Positions 15,813 to 26,653 of a stretch of DNA of 64,000 bases are shown piece after piece; the stretch's first letter is position 1, and each line of letters opens with the position of its first letter. This DNA is from Candidatus Avedoeria danica (lineage in GTDB: Bacteria; Chloroflexota; Anaerolineae; Epilineales; Epilineaceae): positions 1,491,501 through 1,555,500 of the forward strand of contig JADJCV010000004.1 of assembly GCA_016703025.1 (NCBI GenBank), in the 5' to 3' direction. Under the pieces are notes generated by a model. That model was not told the origin of the DNA. It saw only the letters and a list, made by a program, of their open reading frames with translations, and ran no database searches. The position numbers and the translations under genes were made by a program.

Positions 15813-16952
15813 TCAGTCGAGCCGCTTGTGGAACCGAAGCGCCGCCGCGCCCATGATGACGACGGCGAAGACGGTCAGCGCCGCGATCTCGGGCCAGAGC
15901 GCCGCGGCGCCGACGCCCTTCAGGACGATGCCGCGGACGATGATGAGGAAGTAGCGCAGCGGGATCGCGTAGCTCAGGAGCTGGAGGAAGGGCGGCATCG
16001 CCGCCAGCGGGAAGAAGAAGCCGGACAGGAAGATGCTCGGCAGGTTGAAGAAGATCGCCGTGATCGTCGCTTCCTGCTGGGTCGAGCTGATCGTGCTGAT
16101 GAACAGTCCGATGCCGAGCGTCGTGACGAGGAAAAGGCCGGCGAGGACGAGGAGGAGCGGCAGGCTGCCGTTGATGGGCACGCCGAACAGCAGGACGCCG
16201 GCGACGAGGATCTCGACCATGTCGATGAAGGCGATGACGACGTACGGCGTGAGCTTGCCGACGACGAGCTCCCACGGGCGGATCGGCGTGACGATGAGCT
16301 GCTCGATCGTCCCGCGCTCGCGCTCGCGGACGATCGCGGTGGCGGTCAGGATGATCGTGAGGAACTGCAGGATCAGGCCGATGAGCGCCGGCACCATGTA
16401 GTAGGCGCTGACGAGGTCGGGGTTGTACCAGACCTGGGTGCGGACGTCGATCGCCGGACCGGCCATCGAGGCCGCCGCGGCGCCGCGCCGGGCGAGGCGC
16501 TCGACGGTCAGCTCCGTCGCCTCGGCCTGCCCGGTGAGCCGCGCCGCGGCCAGCGCCGTGCTCGCCACCGTCGGGTCGCTGCCGTCGATGACGAACGCCA
16601 CGGCGGCCGTCTCGCCGGCGACGATCCGGCGGCCGTAGCCGGGGGGGATGATCAGTCCGGCGCGCGCCTTCCCACGGTCGATGAGGTCGCGCAGCTCGGC
16701 CTCGGAGTCGGCGTCGAAGCGCACCCGGAAGTAGTCCGCCGCCTGGTACGACGCCACGAGCGCCCGCGACTGCGCCGACCGGTCGCGGTCGACGACGGCC
16801 AGGTCGATGTTCCGGACGTCGTTGGTGGCGGCGTAGCCCAGCAGGAAGAGCTGGACGACGGGCATGGCGAACGTCAGAGCCAGCGTCCGCGGGTCGCGGA
16901 CGATCTGGATGAACTCTTTGCGGATGACGGCGCGCAAACGGGGGTTGAACAT
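15813..16952 (-). CDS. ABC-2 type transporter permease
   Basis: The membrane subunit of the exporter, 379 residues, of the YbhS/YbhR family. It has one N-terminal helix (about 20-40), a large extracellular domain (about 45-170, with YFRVRFDADSEAELRDLIDRG), and five C-terminal helices; the conserved RERERGTIEQLIVTPIRP motif precedes the transport core. The ATG at 16952 gives the typical start MFNPRLRAVIRKEFIQI and the family length. Only one permease gene is present; related systems usually have two, so it may form a homodimer. It is the first gene of the operon and is divergent from nuoE. Confidence 0.92.
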   Translation of the reverse strand: MFNPRLRAVIRKEFIQIVRDPRTLALTFAMPVVQLFLLGYAATNDVRNIDLAVVDRDRSAQSRALVASYQAADYFRVRFDADSEAELRDLIDRGKARAGLIIPPGYGRRIVAGETAAVAFVIDGSDPTVASTALAAARLTGQAEATELTVERLARRGAAAASMAGPAIDVRTQVWYNPDLVSAYYMVPALIGLILQFLTIILTATAIVRERERGTIEQLIVTPIRPWELVVGKLTPYVVIAFIDMVEILVAGVLLFGVPINGSLPLLLVLAGLFLVTTLGIGLFISTISSTQQEATITAIFFNLPSIFLSGFFFPLAAMPPFLQLLSYAIPLRYFLIIVRGIVLKGVGAAALWPEIAALTVFAVVIMGAAALRFHKRLD

Positions 16953-17097
16953 GCGGCTTGGCCCGGCGCTCGGGAACACGACTTCGGTTCTGGCGCGGGG
17001 TGGGGTACCGGCGCGGCTATTGTACAGCAGATTGGATGGTATCATCGCGCCATCCGCCGCGCCGCGTTGCCGCAGCGCCGTGTCTTGGAGCCGTCCG
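16953..17097. promoter_or_regulatory. Divergent promoter region between the exporter operon and nuoE
   Basis: Both genes start outward from this 145-base gap. On the minus strand TACAAT (plus 17019-17024) is a good -10, 67 bases upstream of the permease ATG. On the plus strand TATCAT at 17040-17045 is a -10 candidate 52 bases upstream of nuoE. The two boxes lie about 15 bases apart, so the promoters probably overlap and may interfere. Confidence 0.5.
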
Positions 17098-17730
17098 ATG
17101 CCCGAACCCGCCGCCGTGTCGCTCGCTGTGCCGCCCGCCCTGCCGCCCGCCGACCGCCTCCAGCGCGCCTTCGCCGCCGAGATCGCGGCCGCGGTCGCCA
17201 AGTACCCGGCCGGCAGGCAGGCCTCGGCCGTGCTCGACCTCCTGTACTTGGCCCAGTCCGCGTACGGCCGGATCACGACCGAGTCGATCGAGGAGGTCGC
17301 GAACCTCCTCGAGATGGACCCCACCCAGGTGCGCGGCGTCGTCGGCTTCTACTCGTTGTTCAAGGAAGAGCCGCACGGCCGCATGGTCGTGCACTATTGC
17401 ACGGACCTGCCGTGCGCGCTGCGCGGGGCGGAAGCGTTCCTGCCGCGCGTCTGCCGGGCGTTCGGCGTCGCCAAGGCCGGCGAGACGAGCCCGGACGGCC
17501 TGTTCTCCGTCGAGGAGGCGATGTGCCTCGCGGCGTGCGATCGGGCACCGATGATGCAGGTGAACCTGTCGTACTTTCATGACCTGACGGACGAGCGACT
17601 GGACGCGATCGTCGCTGACCTGAGGGCAAGGGCCGCATCGGGCGGGTCGATCGGGCCGCCGTTTGGGTTCGGCAGCGTGCGTGACGTCGCGGCGGCACAC
17701 GAGGCGAACGAGGCGCACGGAACGCCGTAG
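17098..17730 (+). CDS. nuoE: NADH-quinone oxidoreductase subunit E
   Basis: The 24-kDa thioredoxin-like subunit of the NADH module, carrying [2Fe-2S] cluster N1a. Ligands are visible as CTDLPC and CLAAC in HYCTDLPCALRGAE and EEAMCLAACDRAP. The 210-residue product begins at ATG 17098; residues 1-20 are Ala/Pro-rich. The helical N-domain (YPAGRQASAVLDLLYLAQ, then EMDPTQVRGVVGFYS) is typical, and the C-terminal 45 residues are an extra low-complexity tail. It is followed after about 100 bases by nuoF, the usual E-F order. Confidence 0.94.
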   Translation: MPEPAAVSLAVPPALPPADRLQRAFAAEIAAAVAKYPAGRQASAVLDLLYLAQSAYGRITTESIEEVANLLEMDPTQVRGVVGFYSLFKEEPHGRMVVHYCTDLPCALRGAEAFLPRVCRAFGVAKAGETSPDGLFSVEEAMCLAACDRAPMMQVNLSYFHDLTDERLDAIVADLRARAASGGSIGPPFGFGSVRDVAAAHEANEAHGTP

Positions 17731-17828
17731 GATCGCACGTCCGTCATCGAACCGTCGTCCGGGGTGGCCGGCACGCGATGTTCGCAATCCACTCGCGCCT
17801 CGGCGCGATCCTCAGAGGCCAGACCGCC

Positions 17829-19088
<1,260 letters not shown>

Positions 19089-19148
19089 CGACAGAAGCGC
19101 CGTTGGTCCCGGTCAGACCGTGACTACGATCTCGGTTAGATCGCCGGC

Positions 19149-19427
19149 CTAGGACACGATCACCTGCTGCAGCGGCTGGATGTCCGGCTCCCCGACGTCG
19201 ATACCCAGCTCATGGAGAATCGGCATCAACACGGCGCCGAACATCTCGAACTGCGCCATCGATTCCCAGACCTCGAACACGGACAGCTTGTCGCCCGTGC
19301 CGTAGCAGGCATGGTAGCGGCGGCCGCCGGGATTGGGGCCGCCAAGGACGGCCTCCAGCCGCGCGAGGGCCCGTTCGTATGTTGCGGCGTTCAGCGAAAC
19401 GGGGTGAAATAGGATGGCGATCGGCAT
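19149..19427 (-). CDS. Small dimeric alpha/beta-barrel-like protein (ABM-like), function unknown
   Basis: A 92-residue product convergent with nuoF. The layout (a strand MPIAILFHPVSL, a helix TYERALARLEAVLG, then GRRYHACYGTGDKLSVFEVWES and FEMFGAVLMPILHELGI) resembles the ferredoxin-like fold of antibiotic-biosynthesis-monooxygenase-type proteins, which often act on small aromatic or lipid substrates or simply sequester them. No catalytic residues can be assigned. It is flanked by convergent genes on one side and the secreted peptidase gene on the other, so context gives no further clue. Confidence 0.65.
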   Translation of the reverse strand: MPIAILFHPVSLNAATYERALARLEAVLGGPNPGGRRYHACYGTGDKLSVFEVWESMAQFEMFGAVLMPILHELGIDVGEPDIQPLQQVIVS

Positions 19428-19582
19428 GGGAGTCGTCCCTTTAGTGGTTGGCGCGCGCGGTCATCGTGGGGCATCCGTCCCGGACCACGACCGCGCGGGC
19501 CGGAAGACGCAATCATCGTCCGCAGACGCTCAATGCGCCAACCACGACGCGGTCGCCGGAATTGGTGATCGCCTGCGAACCA

Positions 19583-22279
19583 TCAGCGCCCCATCCCTCC
19601 CCACGGCAACCACACCCCCGTGACGGCCGCGCCCGCCAGCCGGACCGTGGCCGGTGCCGGGAGCCGGGTCCCCGCGGCGTCGTACGTCCCGGTCGCGCCG
19701 TGATCGATGCGGAAGACCGGCGGGCCCGAGCCGCGCAGCCTGCGGAAGCGGATGTGGGCGATGCGCCCCGTGCCGGTCGTGCTCACATCGGCACCAGCCG
19801 ATCCGAACGAGATCACTCCGGGCGCGAGGACGGGGCCGAGGACGAGGCTGTTCTGCGGCACGAAGTCGCCGCTCTCGACGCGCATGATCGCGAGCGCCAA
19901 CGGGTCATAGGACAGCGTCACTTCGGAGGCGGCCATCCCGGCGGTGTCGACGGCCACTGCGATCACCTCGTCGGGCAGCTGGGCGACGGAGGCCGAGGGC
20001 TGCATGCCCGCCATGGGCCGGGCGCCGGCCGGTTCGTTCACACGAGCGTCGATCGATGGCTGCGCGGCCTCCAACGCTTGGCGGCCCGGCTGTGAAGGGA
20101 GCGGCAGCGCTCGACGGCTCGTGAGCGCAAGCAGTTTGGTATTCGCCGCCGACCACGTCGCGTGGGCGGCGGCGTCGGCCATCTCGTCCAGGATCGACAG
20201 GTTGATGTTCGTGATCGTGTCACACGGCGCGTGATAGCACGGGTCCATCGGCGCGCCGGCCGTGCCCTTGTAGCGGCTGGCCTGCTCCGGCGTCATCATC
20301 ATGTTGTGACCGGTGAACAGCCCGCTGGCCGGGATGCCCACCCAATCGAAAGCGTCGGAGTCGAGAGAGCCGACGATGGGCGTCTCCTCGTACGGCACTC
20401 CCCGGCTCTGGAACCAGCGGCCGAAGAGCGCGGAGAGCTCGTCGCTGCCATCGGGCGCGTTCGTGGCCGGGTAGACGTCCCGCATCGGGTTGACGGACCC
20501 GATCATGTCGAAGTTTAGGTACGCGATGATCCGGTGGTGCTCCGTCGGCGAGAGGCGCTCGAGGTAACGCCGTGCGCCCCATCCGCCAACCTCTTCCGCG
20601 CCCCAGAGCGCAAACTTCAGGCGGTGCCGCGGCCGTAGGTCGAGTCGGGCGACTTGTCGGGCGATCTCCACGACCGCCGCGGCGCCCGAACCGTTGTCGT
20701 TGATGCCCGGTCCGCTCCGGACACTGTCCAGGTGAGCGCCGATCATGACGACGGAATCGTCGTCGCTGAACGGCCATTCGGCGACGATGTTGTCCTCGCG
20801 ATCGATCGCCGCCGCCGCTTCCGCCTTGATGTGGACGCGCACCGTCGTGCCGGAGCGCACGTGCCGCACGATCGCCTCGCCAACGCCGAAGCGCGTCGCG
20901 AAGACCGGGATCGCGAACACGCTCGGCCCGAGCGTGATCGGAAACGGATCGGTGCGGTCTGGCTGGCCCTCGTTGAAGATGAAGGCCGCGACGGCGCCTT
21001 GTGACACCGCGTTGAGGGCCTTTTGGGAGACATTGCACGTGCCGCGCTGCATCAACGCCACGGCGCCGCGGGGGAAGCCGTCGAAGTCCTCGCGCTCGCA
21101 GCCGCTCGTCGAGCTGCTCTCGGGAGCCGGGGGAACCGTGACATCGACGGGCACGATGTCGGCCGTGACCTCGCCGCCGCCCGAGAAGGCCGCCTGCCGG
21201 AAGTCGATCCCTGGCACCAGCGCGACGGCATCGGGCGAATGCACCTCGATGACGGCCGGCAGCGGCTCGACCGCACGCAAGCGCTCGAACGCGCTGCGCA
21301 CGTCCCGATAGCCCGCGTCCTCGAGCACGGCCGCCATGTACCGCACGGAGGCGTCGTACCCGGCCGTGCCGGCCGCACGGTTGCCGGCGTTCGCGTCCGC
21401 CGCGGCCTGCAGCGCCTCCAGGTGCCCACGGATCGGTTCGATCGCGACCGCCTCGCGCAGCGCCGCGGAGTCGACCGCCTCGAGCGGTCCGCAGCGCCGT
21501 CCGGCACGCCCGGCGACCGCCTGCACGTCGGCCGCGCCGATGCGGCCGTCGTGATCGAAGTCGAGCGTCGGGTCGTACCCGCCCTCGCCGCGGCGCGCCG
21601 CGAAGCGCGAGGCGACGACGTCGACTTCGTACGGGTGCACGAGGCCGTCGGAATCGAGATCGCCCCGGCAGCCGACGTACGTGGCACCCGCGTTGGGCGT
21701 GACGCGCGTCATGTCGCCGCCGGCCCAGGCATACAGCGTCCGTTCCTCGACCGTCACCGGCGCATCCGTTTCCGTCGCCGCCCGGACATACAGGCGGGCC
21801 GCCATGCGCATGCCGTCCACCGCCGCGATCGGCACTTCAACGGTGACGGGCACCCGCGCGCTGGCTCCGGGCTGGAGCAGGCGTCCGGGCCCGCTGCGAA
21901 CCGGCCACGCATTGTCGCCGCCCACCGGGTCGACCGCGACGCCGACGACATGCGGGGCGTCCAGGTTGTTCGAGATCGTGACCGTCGTCGTGATCACCGC
22001 CAGCGGCGACGTGGCGAAGAGGCTGCCGATCGGACCCGGCACAGGCTGTTGGGCGAGCGAGCGCGGCGCCTGCGGCTGGGCGTCGGTTCGCCTCTCGGCG
22101 CCAGGCGGGCGACTCAATGCCGGGTCGGTCCCCGTGCGGGGCATACGGACGTATGGTGATGACCGGTCCGCGCGGCTCGGCGCAGCCCGCAAGAGGAGCG
22201 CGGCGGTGACAACGCACGCTGCGACCGCTGCGGTGGCGCGGCCGGTTCGCGATCGGCGAGCAAGGGCGAGGCTGGACAT
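19583..22279 (-). CDS. Secreted M28-family metallopeptidase with dockerin-like, PA and cohesin-like domains
   Basis: An 898-residue exported aminopeptidase-like enzyme. ATG 22279 follows AGGAG by 7 bases and begins a signal sequence (about 8-36). Domains in order: beta-rich N-domain (80-210); a pair of EF-hand loops typical of dockerins, DLDSDGLVHPYEVD and DFDHDGRIGAADV (about 215-270); a protease-associated domain inserted before the catalytic core; the M28 core with di-zinc ligands HLD in IGAHLDSV, Asp in INDNGSGAAA, Glu-Glu in WGAEEVGGWG, Asp in NFDMIG and the His in CYHAPCDTI; and a C-terminal cohesin-like beta domain (EVTLSYDPLALAIM to HIRFRRL). Dockerin and cohesin in one chain suggests surface assembly. 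It is divergent from the LVIVD protein gene. Confidence 0.88.
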   Translation of the reverse strand: MSSLALARRSRTGRATAAVAACVVTAALLLRAAPSRADRSSPYVRMPRTGTDPALSRPPGAERRTDAQPQAPRSLAQQPVPGPIGSLFATSPLAVITTTVTISNNLDAPHVVGVAVDPVGGDNAWPVRSGPGRLLQPGASARVPVTVEVPIAAVDGMRMAARLYVRAATETDAPVTVEERTLYAWAGGDMTRVTPNAGATYVGCRGDLDSDGLVHPYEVDVVASRFAARRGEGGYDPTLDFDHDGRIGAADVQAVAGRAGRRCGPLEAVDSAALREAVAIEPIRGHLEALQAAADANAGNRAAGTAGYDASVRYMAAVLEDAGYRDVRSAFERLRAVEPLPAVIEVHSPDAVALVPGIDFRQAAFSGGGEVTADIVPVDVTVPPAPESSSTSGCEREDFDGFPRGAVALMQRGTCNVSQKALNAVSQGAVAAFIFNEGQPDRTDPFPITLGPSVFAIPVFATRFGVGEAIVRHVRSGTTVRVHIKAEAAAAIDREDNIVAEWPFSDDDSVVMIGAHLDSVRSGPGINDNGSGAAAVVEIARQVARLDLRPRHRLKFALWGAEEVGGWGARRYLERLSPTEHHRIIAYLNFDMIGSVNPMRDVYPATNAPDGSDELSALFGRWFQSRGVPYEETPIVGSLDSDAFDWVGIPASGLFTGHNMMMTPEQASRYKGTAGAPMDPCYHAPCDTITNINLSILDEMADAAAHATWSAANTKLLALTSRRALPLPSQPGRQALEAAQPSIDARVNEPAGARPMAGMQPSASVAQLPDEVIAVAVDTAGMAASEVTLSYDPLALAIMRVESGDFVPQNSLVLGPVLAPGVISFGSAGADVSTTGTGRIAHIRFRRLRGSGPPVFRIDHGATGTYDAAGTRLPAPATVRLAGAAVTGVWLPWGGMGR

Positions 22280-22536
22280 TGCTGGCTCCTGTCGATGAGG
22301 GCTGCGAGGTGCCTCGGGAACTGCGGCGCAGGGGACGGACCACCTGTCGCCGTGCGCCCAGGATGATAGAGTGTCCGCGCTTCGCACAACGGCTGGACGT
22401 GAAAGGACGGGACGCTATCCTTGCTGACGCACGGCAGGCCGCCCGTCCACGCGGCGCCTGCTCCGCACGCAAGCCGGGTCGAGGATCGAACGCCGCACGG
22501 CCGAACAACCGCCACTACATCGAGGAGTCCACGCAC
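22280..22536. promoter_or_regulatory. Divergent intergenic region
   Basis: This 257-base gap separates two divergent secreted-protein genes and must hold both promoters. AGGAG boxes serve each start (22286-22290 region on the minus strand; GAGGAG at 22522-22527 on the plus strand). No convincing -10/-35 pair or operator could be picked by eye. Confidence 0.35.
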
Positions 22537-24888
22537 ATGATCCGATGCCGCCACCGCGTGTTCCGGCGCCCGAACGTCGTCGCGCCCATCACCGCCATCT
22601 GCGCCGCCGGGCTCGCCGGCGCCATCGTCTTCGCGGCGCCCGCCGCCCCCGGCCAGCCTGCCGCCGGTGCGGCAGGAGCGACCCATGCGATGCACTCGAC
22701 CCACTCCGCCGACGCATCGGCCGCCACCGACGAGCCATGGACCGTCGCGCCCGTCGACTCTCTCGGCGGCACCGTGAACGACATGGCCGTCGATGAACAA
22801 CGCCAGCTGGTCTGGGCCGCTCAAGGCCCGCACGTGATCGCGATTGACATGCACGATCCGTCCGCACCGAAGATGGTCGGGCGGTCGGCGATGCTCGACG
22901 AAATCGTGACCGCTTTGGCGGTGGACGGGACGACAGGGGTGGCGCTGATCCGATCTCACTCGAGCCAGGACCCTGAGGTACTCGTCACGCTTGACCTGTC
23001 GGACCCGACCGCGCCGCGTGCCGTCGCCAGCATCGCGCTGGACAGATATGGGATCGGCGGACAGACGGTGGTCGCCGACGGCATGGCGTTCGTCGGTCAC
23101 GTGTCGATCAACGATCCGGTTGAGCCGGTCCAGTCCCGCCGCCGGCTGGTCGCGATCGACGTCCACGACCTGAGCGCGCCGCGCATCGTCGACGACAACA
23201 TGGTTCCGGCACCAGGCGATGTGTACGACATCAAGCGGGTCGGCGACGTGTTGGCCGCGACCGCCGTCGAGTGGCCTGCGCCCGGGCAACCGGGACGTCC
23301 CGTCTTCCGCCTGCACCTGTTCGATCTCGCCGTTCCCGGTCATTTGAGACCGGCGGCGATGATCCTCGACCCATCGTGGTACCACCTGGGCACGGGTCCG
23401 GGCGCCGACCGCGGGACGACCCTCTACGGTTACGGCAAGGAGGGGGGCGTCGTCGCCCTGGACATCGCCCAGCCCGACGCCCCGCGCGAGATCCGGCGTT
23501 GGCCGGCCGCGGCCGAATGGGACGGCGACATCTACGCGGCGACGTCGATTCGTCCGACCCTGCTGATCGACGAAGCGGGCGTGCCGTTCCTCGTCACGCG
23601 GGAGACGACGGGTTACTACAAGGTGAGCGCCGTCGACGTGACTTCGGAGGTGGGCGGACAACGGTCGTCCTACCTGATTCCCACCTCGCCGTGCGCCGCG
23701 GCGATGAGCGGTCGATACGTCCTCGTGGCCGAGATGAGCGGCGACATCGGCATCGTCGACACCCAGGCGCTGACGCCGGAGGCGAGCTCTGCCGCCAGGG
23801 TCGGCTCGATTCGCACGCTCGGCATCGTCACGATGCTCGCGATGCGCCGGGATCGACCCGATGGCCTGCTCTACGCATCCGGCCGGCGGGGCGGGATCAC
23901 GGTGCTCGACCTGGAGCGACCGTACGATCCGTCGGTCATCGGCCGCTACGTCGACGGCGCGTCGCGCGATGTCCTCCAAGTAGCCGGCGGCATCGCGGCG
24001 TCCGGGCGGGATGGGTGGCGCGCGGGTGTACCCGATCCCACCTTGGATCGGCTTGACGTCATCGACCTGACCGATCCGCGGGCGCCGCGCCGGCAGGCCA
24101 CGTACAGTGACGGACGGTTCGCCCGCATCGCCGTCGCGCCCGATGCGACGTGGATCGTGCACGGCCGGTACTTCGGCGCGGGCGACCAGCCGCCGCTCAC
24201 GTTCTCCCCCGCCGCGGGGCCGTCGGGTGGATCCGAGACGGCGCTGCCGCTCGACGTCCGGCTCCTCGACGGCGCGACGGTCGGCGGCCGGTTCCTGTCC
24301 GTGGGCACCTATCCGCCGAGCGCCACCGCCTGCACGAGCAACCGCCTCGCCCTCTGGGACGTGCCGGACGCCAGCGGCCCGGCGCGACGCATCAGCCACC
24401 TCGACGTGAGCCCGTGCAAGGGCGAGGCGAAAAACCTTCGTGTCGCGGTCGCCGGCGACATCGCGTACGTCACCCAGGTGCTCGAAGCCCCGTCGTGGCC
24501 CGGAATCGGCCGGTCGCAGATGTTCGTCGTGAGTGTGCGCGACCCGTTGCGCCCGCGAGTCATCGCCCAGCTTCCGATCTCCAACACGGCGAACGAGCTG
24601 ATCGAGCACGGCGGCTATGTGTTCGCCTCGGTCGGCTGGGGGGGCGCCACGAACCACGCGCACATCACCATCATCGACGTCCGCCGTCCGACGGCGCCGC
24701 GCGTCGTGGGTTCGCTGCCGGACCTGAGCGGCGCCGTAGCGGTGAGCGATGGGCGCGTCTACGTTTCGAACGGCACCGCCGGGGTGTGGGTGTTCGAACC
24801 GCCCATCGACTGGTCGCCGCTGCCGCCGGCGGACGCGCGGATTGCGCTGCCTTGGTTGGGGGCAGGGGCGATGATCGGCTCGCCGTAG
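22537..24888 (+). CDS. Secreted LVIVD-repeat beta-propeller protein
   Basis: A 783-residue exported protein. ATG 22537 follows GAGGAG and starts a basic signal sequence with hydrophobic residues about 14-35. A His/Met-containing linker (THAMHSTHSADAS) follows. The rest is a long beta-propeller of LVIVD-type repeats, recognisable from recurring blades of the form LDLSDPTAPRAVAS, IDMHDPSAPKMVGR, IDVHDLSAPRIVDD and IDLTDPRAPRRQAT. Such proteins bind partners at the cell surface; no enzymatic function is known. It is divergent from the M28 peptidase gene, so the two may share regulation. Confidence 0.85.
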   Translation: MIRCRHRVFRRPNVVAPITAICAAGLAGAIVFAAPAAPGQPAAGAAGATHAMHSTHSADASAATDEPWTVAPVDSLGGTVNDMAVDEQRQLVWAAQGPHVIAIDMHDPSAPKMVGRSAMLDEIVTALAVDGTTGVALIRSHSSQDPEVLVTLDLSDPTAPRAVASIALDRYGIGGQTVVADGMAFVGHVSINDPVEPVQSRRRLVAIDVHDLSAPRIVDDNMVPAPGDVYDIKRVGDVLAATAVEWPAPGQPGRPVFRLHLFDLAVPGHLRPAAMILDPSWYHLGTGPGADRGTTLYGYGKEGGVVALDIAQPDAPREIRRWPAAAEWDGDIYAATSIRPTLLIDEAGVPFLVTRETTGYYKVSAVDVTSEVGGQRSSYLIPTSPCAAAMSGRYVLVAEMSGDIGIVDTQALTPEASSAARVGSIRTLGIVTMLAMRRDRPDGLLYASGRRGGITVLDLERPYDPSVIGRYVDGASRDVLQVAGGIAASGRDGWRAGVPDPTLDRLDVIDLTDPRAPRRQATYSDGRFARIAVAPDATWIVHGRYFGAGDQPPLTFSPAAGPSGGSETALPLDVRLLDGATVGGRFLSVGTYPPSATACTSNRLALWDVPDASGPARRISHLDVSPCKGEAKNLRVAVAGDIAYVTQVLEAPSWPGIGRSQMFVVSVRDPLRPRVIAQLPISNTANELIEHGGYVFASVGWGGATNHAHITIIDVRRPTAPRVVGSLPDLSGAVAVSDGRVYVSNGTAGVWVFEPPIDWSPLPPADARIALPWLGAGAMIGSP

Positions 24889-25039
24889 GCGTCGGCGTGC
24901 CGGTGCTCGTGCTCGACGTGCAGACGGAGTGGATCCCGCGCATGAAGCGCTTGACGACGGCGAGAGGGAGCGCGGCCGCGCGTAGTCGCCCCATCTGGTT
25001 GACGCTTTTGGCTGCGCACGCAGACGCGAGGAATGCAAA

Positions 25040-26056
25040 TTGTCGAACGTGAACGGAACGCCGCACCCATCATCCCGCGCCTTGCCCAAGCGCCGGCGCG
25101 TCCTGCGCTGGATCGGCCGGGGCTTGGCCGCGGCCGTGGGACTCGTCGTCGTCCTCGGGACGGCCGGCGCGATCTACGAGTCGTCCGCCGAGGCCGCCGA
25201 CCTACAGGCGTATCCGCCGCCCGGCCGGATGGTCGACGTCGGCGGGCACCGTCTCCACATCCACTGCCTGGGCACGGGCAGTCCGACCGTCGTGATCGAC
25301 GCCGGGTGGGGCGGCTGGTCTGCGTCCTGGAGCAGCTGGGTGCAGCCGGATGTGGCCAAGACCACGCAGGTCTGCACCTATGATCGCGCCGGCATGGGCT
25401 GGAGCGAGCCAGGTCCGCTGCCGCGAACGGCGGAGCACTTCTCCCGCGAGCTGCACATCCTGCTGCAACGCGCCGGTGTGGAGGGTCCATTCGTGCTCGT
25501 TGGGCACTCGATGGGCGGCCTGACGATGCGGACATTTGCCCATGCCTATCCGGCGGACGTGGCCGGGGTGGTGTTGGTCGACTCGATGAGCCCGAGCCAG
25601 GCCAAGCCGGCCGTTCCGGGGGCGCCGCCGCTGGCGGCCGCGCCCCCGAGCAAGCTGTCGATCCTCACGCTGCCGGCGCGGATCGGCGTGCTGCGACTGA
25701 TCTCCGGGTCGCCAGCGGCGTCCGGCGTGTCACCGGCGGTGGCGAACGCCTACACGGCCTTCTCGGTCACGCCGCGCTCGGTGCAGACGACGCTGGATGA
25801 AGGCATGGGATTGCCCGAGAGTTTTGCTCGGGCGGGCGCCATCACGAGCCTCGGTGCCGTACCGCTGATCGTCCTGTCGCGCGGCTTGGATCGCGAAGCG
25901 GACTGGGACCGGTGGCAGACCGAGCTGCTCGACCTATCGTCCAACAGCCGGCAGTTGATTGCGGATACGAGCGGCCACAACGTCGAGTTGGACCAGCCGG
26001 CGGCCGCTGTTGCGGCCATCGTGCAGATCGTCGAACAGGTTCGCAGCGGGTCGTAG
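25040..26056 (+). CDS. Membrane-anchored alpha/beta hydrolase
   Basis: A 338-residue alpha/beta-hydrolase-fold protein. TTG 25040 is preferred, with GAGGA at 25028-25032; a GTG at 25049 is an alternative. A hydrophobic anchor lies at about residues 30-50. The fold is seen in VDVGGHRLHIHCLGTG, the oxyanion loop IDAGWGGWS, YDRAGMGWS, and the nucleophile elbow GHSMGG with Ser157. The catalytic His is likely in DTSGHNVELDQP near the end. Substrate is unknown; esterase, lipase or haloalkane-dehalogenase-like activity cannot be separated by sequence alone. It starts 151 bases after the LVIVD gene on the same strand. Confidence 0.85.
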   Translation: MSNVNGTPHPSSRALPKRRRVLRWIGRGLAAAVGLVVVLGTAGAIYESSAEAADLQAYPPPGRMVDVGGHRLHIHCLGTGSPTVVIDAGWGGWSASWSSWVQPDVAKTTQVCTYDRAGMGWSEPGPLPRTAEHFSRELHILLQRAGVEGPFVLVGHSMGGLTMRTFAHAYPADVAGVVLVDSMSPSQAKPAVPGAPPLAAAPPSKLSILTLPARIGVLRLISGSPAASGVSPAVANAYTAFSVTPRSVQTTLDEGMGLPESFARAGAITSLGAVPLIVLSRGLDREADWDRWQTELLDLSSNSRQLIADTSGHNVELDQPAAAVAAIVQIVEQVRSGS

Positions 26057-26143
26057 CGTGTGTGGCTGGGCCGGAGCGACATCGCCGCACGCGCGCGCCG
26101 GGCCTGCGACCGGCAAGCCTCGCAAGGAGCAAGGAGCCTGGAG

Positions 26144-26512
26144 ATGACCCGCAAAGTCAACCTATCCGCCGCCTTCGCCCGCTTCTCCGACCCCTGGAAC
26201 CCGAAGATCGCCGGCGACATCAACGACATGCAGATCAAGCTCGCCAAGTTCAAGGGCGAGTTCCAGTGGCACCACCACGACGATGAGGACGAACTCTTCC
26301 TCGTCCACAAGGGGCGCATGCGCATGCGCTTCCGCGACCGCGACGAGATTGTCGAGCCGGGCGAGTTCATCATCGTGCCGCGCGGCGTCGAGCACTGCCC
26401 CGCGGCGCTCACCGAGGAGTGCGAGGTCGTGCTGATCGAGCGGAACACGACGCTCAATACGGGCAACGTCGAGAGCGAGCGGACGGTGCGGGCGCTGGAG
26501 CGGCTTGCGTGA
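26144..26512 (+). CDS. Cupin-domain protein
   Basis: A 122-residue single-domain cupin. The metal-binding motif 1 reads WHHHDDEDELFLVHKG and motif 2 PGEFIIVPRGVEHCP, giving His/His/Glu and His ligands of a typical cupin metal site. The start at ATG 26144 follows AAGGAG and gives the standard length; the upstream open frame carries no family sequence. Members of this subgroup are mostly of unknown function (small-molecule isomerases, dioxygenase-like or binding proteins). It stands 87 bases after the hydrolase gene. Confidence 0.87.
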   Translation: MTRKVNLSAAFARFSDPWNPKIAGDINDMQIKLAKFKGEFQWHHHDDEDELFLVHKGRMRMRFRDRDEIVEPGEFIIVPRGVEHCPAALTEECEVVLIERNTTLNTGNVESERTVRALERLA

Positions 26513-26653
26513 GCGGTGCGCCGTTGGCCGGCGCCTCGATCGCTCTAGGGACGATTGACCCGGGTGCAGCAGCGGCTAGACTTCGCGTCCGGACGGAGTG
26601 ATCAGCGAGCATCGTCCTTCCGATCCTGACGACAGCAGCCGAGGCCCTGAGCC

